A DNA stretch of 10,478 bases from Anaerolineales bacterium (GTDB lineage Bacteria > Chloroflexota > Anaerolineae > Anaerolineales > DRMV01): NCBI GenBank assembly GCA_015484985.1, contig WFUL01000142.1, positions 1 through 10,478 on the forward strand. Reading direction: 5' to 3'. This document shows, in pieces, positions 1 through 5,100 of this stretch; position 1 is the stretch's first letter, and each line of letters opens with the position of its first letter. The notes beneath the pieces were generated by a model. That model saw only the letters and a list, made by a program, of their open reading frames with translations. It had not been told where the DNA came from and searched no databases. Made by a program: the position numbers and the translations under genes.

Positions 1-1
1 A

Positions 2-1465
2 GAGGCGGAAGCCATCCTGCAGAAGGCCGAGGCCCGACGGCGGGATATGGAGCTGCAAGCCCGGGACGAAATCCTCCGGCTCCGCCGAGAAGTGGAACAG
101 GAACTGCAGGCCCGACGGTGGGAGTTGCAACGGGAAGAAGAGCGCTGGCAGCGACGCTGGGATGAAATCGAGCGCAAGCAGGAGCAGTTACAGCGCCGGG
201 AGCAAAGCCTTCAACAGCGGGAACAGGCCCTGGCGGCCAAGGAGGCCGAGGTGGACTCCCTCCACCAGCAAGCCATGGCCCGCCTGGAAGAAGTGGCCCA
301 GCTCACCCAAGAGGAAGCGCGGCAGCGGTTGCTGGCCCAGGTGGAACAGGAAGCCCGTCAGGACATGGCCCGCATCGTGCGCCAGATGGAAGCCGAAGCC
401 CGGGCCGAAGGCGAGCGGCGGGCCCGGAAAATCCTGGCTTCGGTGATGCAACGCATCGCCTCCGAAACCGTGGCCGAGCTCACCACCAGCGTGGTCCCGC
501 TGCCCTCGGACGACATGAAGGGCCGCATCATCGGCCGCAGCGGCCGGAACATCCGGGCCTTTGAGCAGCTCACCGGCGTCGAGGTCATCGTGGACGATAC
601 CCCCGAGGCCGTGACCCTCTCCAGCTTCGACCCCGTGCGACGGGAGATTGCCCGCCGGGCCCTCACCAAGTTGGTCACCGACGGCCGCATCCACCCCACG
701 CAGATTGAAAAGGTGGTGGAACAGGAAAAGGCCGAGGTGGAACGCATCATCCAGGAAGCTGGTGAGGAGGCGGTTTACGAGGTCGGCGTGGTGGGCCTGC
801 ACCCCGAAGTCATCAAAATGCTGGGGCGACTCAAATTCCGCACGTCGTACGGCCAAAACCAGCTGCACCACGCCATCGAAACGGCCAAGCTGGCCGCCAT
901 GCTGGCCGCGGAGCTGGGCGCGGACGTCAACGTGGCCAAAACCGCGGGGCTGCTCCACGATATCGGAAAGGCCATGGACCACAACGCGGAGGGGCCCCAC
1001 GCCCTGGTGGGTGCCAAATTCCTGGAGCGGTACGGCGTGGACCCCCGGGTCGTCCACGCGGTGGCCGCCCACCACCACGACATCGAACAGGAAACCCTGG
1101 AAGACATCATTGTGGAGGTGGCCGACGCCCTCTCGGGTGCCCGGCCCGGCGCGCGGCGGGAAAGCCTGGAAGAGTACATCAAGCGGGTGCAGGCCCTGGA
1201 GGACATCGCTCGCTCCTTCGACGGTGTGGCCGAGTGTTACGCGCTGCAGGCCGGCCGGGAAATTCGGGTCATCGTCAAGCCCGACGCGGTGGACGATTAC
1301 GCCCTGGCCAAACTGGCCCACGAAATCACCAAGGCCATCGAAACCAATCTCAAATTCACCGGACAAATCCAGGTCACGGTCATTCGCGAAAAACGGGCCG
1401 TCTCCCACGCCCGCCCCACAGGAGCGGCCAACGCACACAACGGCCACCGCCATCGCAAATCGTAA
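2..1465 (+). CDS. rny: Ribonuclease Y, 5'-truncated by window edge
   Basis: RNase Y is a membrane-anchored endoribonuclease that starts mRNA decay in many bacteria lacking RNase E. The frame is open from base 2, so the gene enters from the left. The ATG at 47 lies inside the coiled coil and is not the real start. Missing are the N-terminal membrane helix and the beginning of the coiled coil (the family is about 510-520 residues; 487 are visible). In order: a long Glu/Arg/Gln-rich coiled coil to about base 440; the family junction SVVPLPSDDMKGRIIGRSGR with the KH-domain GRIIGRSGRNIR at 521-556; then an HD phosphohydrolase domain with the metal-binding HD pair at 956-961 (LLHDIGKA) and the HHHDIE segment near 1070-1090. 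The family C-terminus (IKVIVKPD-like, then NLKFTGQIQVTVIRE) is intact, followed by a short polar tail. A stem-loop follows the stop. Identification is firm. Confidence 0.96.
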   Translation, partial: EAEAILQKAEARRRDMELQARDEILRLRREVEQELQARRWELQREEERWQRRWDEIERKQEQLQRREQSLQQREQALAAKEAEVDSLHQQAMARLEEVAQLTQEEARQRLLAQVEQEARQDMARIVRQMEAEARAEGERRARKILASVMQRIASETVAELTTSVVPLPSDDMKGRIIGRSGRNIRAFEQLTGVEVIVDDTPEAVTLSSFDPVRREIARRALTKLVTDGRIHPTQIEKVVEQEKAEVERIIQEAGEEAVYEVGVVGLHPEVIKMLGRLKFRTSYGQNQLHHAIETAKLAAMLAAELGADVNVAKTAGLLHDIGKAMDHNAEGPHALVGAKFLERYGVDPRVVHAVAAHHHDIEQETLEDIIVEVADALSGARPGARRESLEEYIKRVQALEDIARSFDGVAECYALQAGREIRVIVKPDAVDDYALAKLAHEITKAIETNLKFTGQIQVTVIREKRAVSHARPTGAANAHNGHRHRKS

Positions 1466-1481
1466 GGCCGGAAACGGCCAT

Positions 1482-1522
1482 CCATGCGCACGGGGACATC
1501 CCCCTCGTTCCCGTGCGCATGG
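1482..1522 (+). terminator. Stem-loop after rny, possible terminator
   Basis: A perfect 13-bp inverted repeat, CCATGCGCACGGG (1482-1494) and CCCGTGCGCATGG (1510-1522), starts 16 bases after the rny stop. The stem can extend by a G-U and an A-U pair, leaving about 11 bases of loop. No clean T-run follows (the downstream bases are CCCAAACCTTAAATTTCT), so it is not a textbook intrinsic terminator. It may terminate weakly, or protect the rny mRNA 3' end. It lies upstream of the nrdR promoter, so it separates rny from nrdR either way. Confidence 0.6.
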
Positions 1523-1551
1523 CCCAAACCTTAAATTTCTCGAAATCCCCC

Positions 1552-1580
1552 TTGTCACCCTCTCTCGGCCATGTTACAAT
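1552..1580 (+). promoter_or_regulatory. Sigma-70-type promoter for nrdR-nrdJ
   Basis: The -35 hexamer TTGTCA (1552-1557) and the -10 hexamer TACAAT (1575-1580) are 17 bases apart. A TG dinucleotide at 1572-1573 gives an extended -10. Five of six bases match consensus in each hexamer, with optimal spacing. Transcription would start near 1587, giving a leader of about 56 bases before the nrdR ATG at 1643. The promoter lies beyond the rny stem-loop and in locally AT-richer DNA, as expected for the start of a new transcription unit. Confidence 0.7.
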
Positions 1581-1621
1581 CCCGGCCCCATCCGGACATC
1601 TTCGGGTTGTAGACCGTTATT

Positions 1622-1637
1622 TTCCAATATATGGGAG
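1622..1637 (+). promoter_or_regulatory. Candidate NrdR box
   Basis: The core CAATATATGG (1625-1634) matches nine of ten positions of the published NrdR-box core CwAtATaTwG; only the second w is G. The outer three bases on each side match poorly. NrdR boxes precede RNR operons and often nrdR itself, so the location just upstream of nrdR-nrdJ supports the call. It lies downstream of the predicted transcription start and overlaps the nrdR Shine-Dalgarno region, which would suit a roadblock. NrdR boxes usually come in pairs, and no convincing second box was found. It could be chance AT-rich leader sequence. Confidence 0.45.
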
Positions 1638-1638
1638 G
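1634..1638 (+). promoter_or_regulatory. nrdR ribosome binding site, decides the start
   Basis: GGAGG within a G-rich run ends four bases before the ATG at 1643. It selects 1643 over the in-frame ATG at 1631, which has no upstream Shine-Dalgarno sequence, would itself contain this purine run, and lies inside the candidate NrdR box. Confidence 0.65.
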
Positions 1639-1642
1639 GGGG

Positions 1643-2104
1643 ATGCGCTGCCCGTACTGTCAAGCCCTGAACAGCCGAGTGGTGGACACCTTCCGGGACA
1701 AGACCGGACGCGTACGACGACGACGGGAATGTCGTACGTGTGGGAAGCGCTTTAGCACCATCGAGCAATGGATTCAACAACTTCCTCTAGTCATCAAAGC
1801 GGACGGAACTCGAGAACCCTTCGACCGGGACAAGATTTTGCGGGGGTTACGCACTGCCTGTTGGAAGCGTCGGGTCTCGGCCACGGACCTGGAGCGCCTA
1901 GTGGACGAGGTGGAGGAGTACATTTTGTCCTTGGGACGCTCGGAAATTCCTTCTCGCGTCATTGGGGACCGGGTGATTGAGGGGTTGAAGCGCCTGGACC
2001 CTGTGGCCTACATTCGTTACGCCATCGTGTACCTGGGGTTGGAAGACCTCTCCGAAGTGCGGCGCGAGATTGACCGCCTCCTGGAAACCGAATCCGGCCA
2101 ATGA
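1643..2104 (+). CDS. nrdR: Transcriptional repressor NrdR
   Basis: NrdR is a zinc-ribbon and ATP-cone repressor that senses the ATP/dATP balance and represses ribonucleotide reductase genes. The start at 1643 gives 153 residues, the usual family length, and the family N-terminus MRCPYC. Zinc ribbon: Cys3 and Cys6 (CPYC) with Cys30 and Cys33 (CRTC), linked by a basic RRRRE-type stretch that in this family contacts DNA. ATP-cone from about residue 48: LVIKADGTREPFDRDKILRG, then the helical part ending in DPVAYIRYAIVYLGLEDL, where the family usually has VAYVRFASVYR. The gene follows a strong promoter and a candidate NrdR box, and nrdJ begins 35 bases later. The context is therefore repressor plus target enzyme, probably with autoregulation. 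Identification rests on both domains and the neighbour. Confidence 0.95.
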   Translation: MRCPYCQALNSRVVDTFRDKTGRVRRRRECRTCGKRFSTIEQWIQQLPLVIKADGTREPFDRDKILRGLRTACWKRRVSATDLERLVDEVEEYILSLGRSEIPSRVIGDRVIEGLKRLDPVAYIRYAIVYLGLEDLSEVRREIDRLLETESGQ

Positions 2105-2125
2105 AATAGAACCAAAGTTGTACCC

Positions 2126-2133
2126 GAGGAGGT
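2126..2133 (+). promoter_or_regulatory. nrdJ ribosome binding site
   Basis: GAGGAGGT is a near-perfect anti-16S match, six bases before the ATG at 2140. It fixes the nrdJ start and implies strong translation. The 35-base gap after nrdR has no visible promoter or terminator. Confidence 0.8.
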
Positions 2134-2139
2134 TTTACC

Positions 2140-5100
2140 ATGGCTCGTGCATCCACCTCCCGAAAGGGTCTTTTGCCCACTCCGCCGGTACCGGCAGATT
2201 TACCCAAAATCCAATTCCCAAATGAAAACGCCCGCTTGGTGTTTTACAAGCGTTATGTGCGCAAGGATTTGGACGGCCAACCTATGGAAACCCCGGAAGA
2301 GACCTTCTGGCGGGTGGCCTACCACGTGGCCAAGGCCGAGAAGGAATTTGGCGCCAGTGAGGAAGAGGTCATCGAACGGGCCAAGGACTTCTACCGCCTC
2401 CTGGCCGAAACCCTTTTTTACCCCAACTCGCCCACCTGGACCGGTGCGGGCACGCCTCTGGGCCAGCTGGCGGCGTGTTTCGTTCTCCCTATCTCCGACG
2501 ACATGGGGCGCAAGGATTCGGGCATTTTCATGACCCTGCGCAACGCGGCCCTGATTCAGCAGACGGGCGGGGGGAATGGGTTTTCCTTTTCCCGCCTGCG
2601 GCCCAAGGGCACGGTGGTGAAGTCCTCCGCGGGCAAGGCCACGGGCCCGGTGGGCTTCCTGCGGGTGTACGACCACGCCTTTGGGGAGATTGCCCAAGGC
2701 GGATGCCTTTTGCCCGAAACCCTGGTGTTCACCGACCGGGGCCTGCTGCGCCTGGACGAAATCGTGGACACGGCCCAACGGGGCTGGCAGGAGCACGACC
2801 TGCACGTTCCCACGGACCAGGGCCTGCGCCACTCCCCCAGGGGCTACAACAACGGCGTGGCCCCGGTACTTCGGGTGCACACCCGTGAGGGCCTGAGCCT
2901 GGCCGGTACGCCCGACCACAAGGTCAAGGTCATGACCCCACAGGGACCGCAATGGCGTCGGCTGGAAGACCTCCGCCCCGGCGACTGGATTCTGGTCAAA
3001 CTCGGTGAACACCGCGGGCGCCTGCAAGCCCTGCGCCATCCCACCCGGAAGCACGGCAACCAGGTGTGGCCCACCCTGCCCGCGGTGCTGGATGAGGAAC
3101 TGGCCTTCTTCCTCGGCTACTTCATCGGCGATGGCTTCCTGGCCTCCCGCGAAGACGACCATCGCCTTGAGGTGACCGTGGCCGAGGATTCCTACTTGGT
3201 GGAAGAAATGCCTCGCTTGATGGAACGGCTGTTTGGGGTACGGGTTCACCGGATGCAAAAGCGGGGCGACCGTTCCATCACTTTTCTCATCGACAACCGC
3301 GCGGTCAAGGAATTCTTCCGGCTCAACGGTTTCACCAAGGAAAGCAGTCGCACCGCACGGGTCCCCCGGCTCATCCGGCTTTCTCCGCCCAACGTGGTGG
3401 CCGCGTTCCTGCGGGGCCTGTTCGAAGCCGACGGCACCCTGACCCACGGCTATCCCACCCTCATCACCACATCGCGGGAACTGGCCCGGGAGGTGGCGAC
3501 CCTGCTCATCGGCCTGGGCGCGCCGGTGCACGTGCGCACCCTCGCAGCCGGGCTGGACGCCTGGGGCCAGAGCACCCGGTATGTGGTCCGCATCGTTTCC
3601 CACGTGGGGCTGGAGGCCTGGCGTCGGCGCATCGGGTGCGATTTGCGCTCCCGGTTCGTCCAGGCCTATGCCTGGCAGGTGGACACGCGGCGGGAATCCA
3701 GTTACGTGCTTCCCCATGCCGAATACTGGCTGGCCCCGGTTTTGGAAGCAATTACCCTGCCCCAAATCGACCGCCAGGGGCGAGGCCAAGGGAAAAAATT
3801 CCGAAGCGTGCATCCTCGATTGCGCCGTCGGCTGTTGCGGTACACACGAGGAGACCGTGCTTTCACGCTTTCCGCCTATCGGGAACTTCGGGAGGCCTAC
3901 CCCGAAGCCTTTGCCCACGCGCCCAACCCCGAAGGCCTCTGGTTCGTTCAGGTCACCGGTGTGGAATCCATCGGCGAGCATCTGACCCTGGACCTGGAAG
4001 TAGAGGACAACCATACGTACCTGGCTTATGGCATGGTGACCCACAATACCCGCCGCGGCGCCAACATGGCCGTGTTGCGGGTGGACCACCCCGACGTCGA
4101 GGAATTCATCACCTGCAAGACCGACGAGAACGCCATTACCAACTTCAACATCTCCGTGGGCATCACCGACGCCTTCATGCGCGCGGTGGAGAACGATGAG
4201 GAGTGGGAACTGGTCTTCCCCGACGTGACCGCGCCGGAATACGACGACTTCGACGGCACTCTGGAGGACGCGCGGGAGCAGGGGATTCCCATCAAGGTCT
4301 ACAAGAAGGTGCGGGCCCGGGACCTTTTCGAGAAAATCGCCCGTCAGGCCCACCACAACGGCGAGCCGGGCGTGCTCTTCCTCGACCGGGCCAACCGGGA
4401 CAACCCGGTGCCCCATCAGTACCGGCTGGAGGCAACAAACCCCTGCTTTGTGGGGGAAACCCGCATTGCCACAGCCAAGGGGTTGATTCCCATCCGTGAA
4501 CTCGCGGAGTCCGGGGAAACCTTCACCATCGTGACCGACAACCGCGCGCCCCTGGGCGGCATCGGCGCGGCGGGCAAGACCCTGGGTACCCGCTTGCGCT
4601 CCGGGGTGCGGGCCTTCAAGACCCGGGAACAGGTGCCCGTATTCCGCTTGCGTACCCGCAAGGGGTATACGGTCACGGCCACCGCGGACCACCCCTTCCT
4701 GACCCCGGACCGGGGATATGTGGAATTGCAGCACCTGCGGCCCGGCGACCGGGTGCTGCTTCAATCCGGTGAAGGGGCCTGGAGCCAGGACGACAATCTT
4801 CCTAACCAGGAGGCCCTGGAAGAGGTCTTGGCCGGGATGGCCCTGGCCGGCGACCGCGCTTCGGGGCATTTGGTGCAACGGCGGGATTTCACCGCGCTTC
4901 GGGGCGGCCTGCCCCGCAAGTGGTCTCACGAACTGGGGTTGGTGTTGGGGTACCTCGTCGGGGATGGCTGGCTGAGCGAGAGCAGCAACTCGCCCGTCGG
5001 GTTTGCCTTGCGCTCGCAGGAAGAGGTCGAGCGCATCCATGGCCTGTTGCGCGGGTGGTTCGGCGAAGGGCACGTGACCTCGCGCAATTCCCATTACCAG

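Noticed and set aside
188..1558. A 456-codon minus-strand open frame opposite rny
   Set aside because: It is a Gly/His/Val-rich shadow of the rny coding frame, with no domain. It would also run through the rny stem-loop.
1603..1612. A second NrdR box 22 bases upstream of the first
   Set aside because: Only the right half (TTGTAG) resembles the motif; the left half does not match, so a tandem pair is not supported.
1631..1642. An earlier nrdR start at the ATG at 1631
   Set aside because: It adds MGGG before the family N-terminus MRCPYC, lacks a Shine-Dalgarno sequence, and would encode the purine run that serves as the ribosome binding site for 1643.
1466..1642. A cobalamin riboswitch controlling the B12-dependent RNR
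   Set aside because: The leader after the predicted transcription start is only about 56 bases and shows no B12-box, so there is no room for the element. The 35-base nrdR-nrdJ gap is shorter still.
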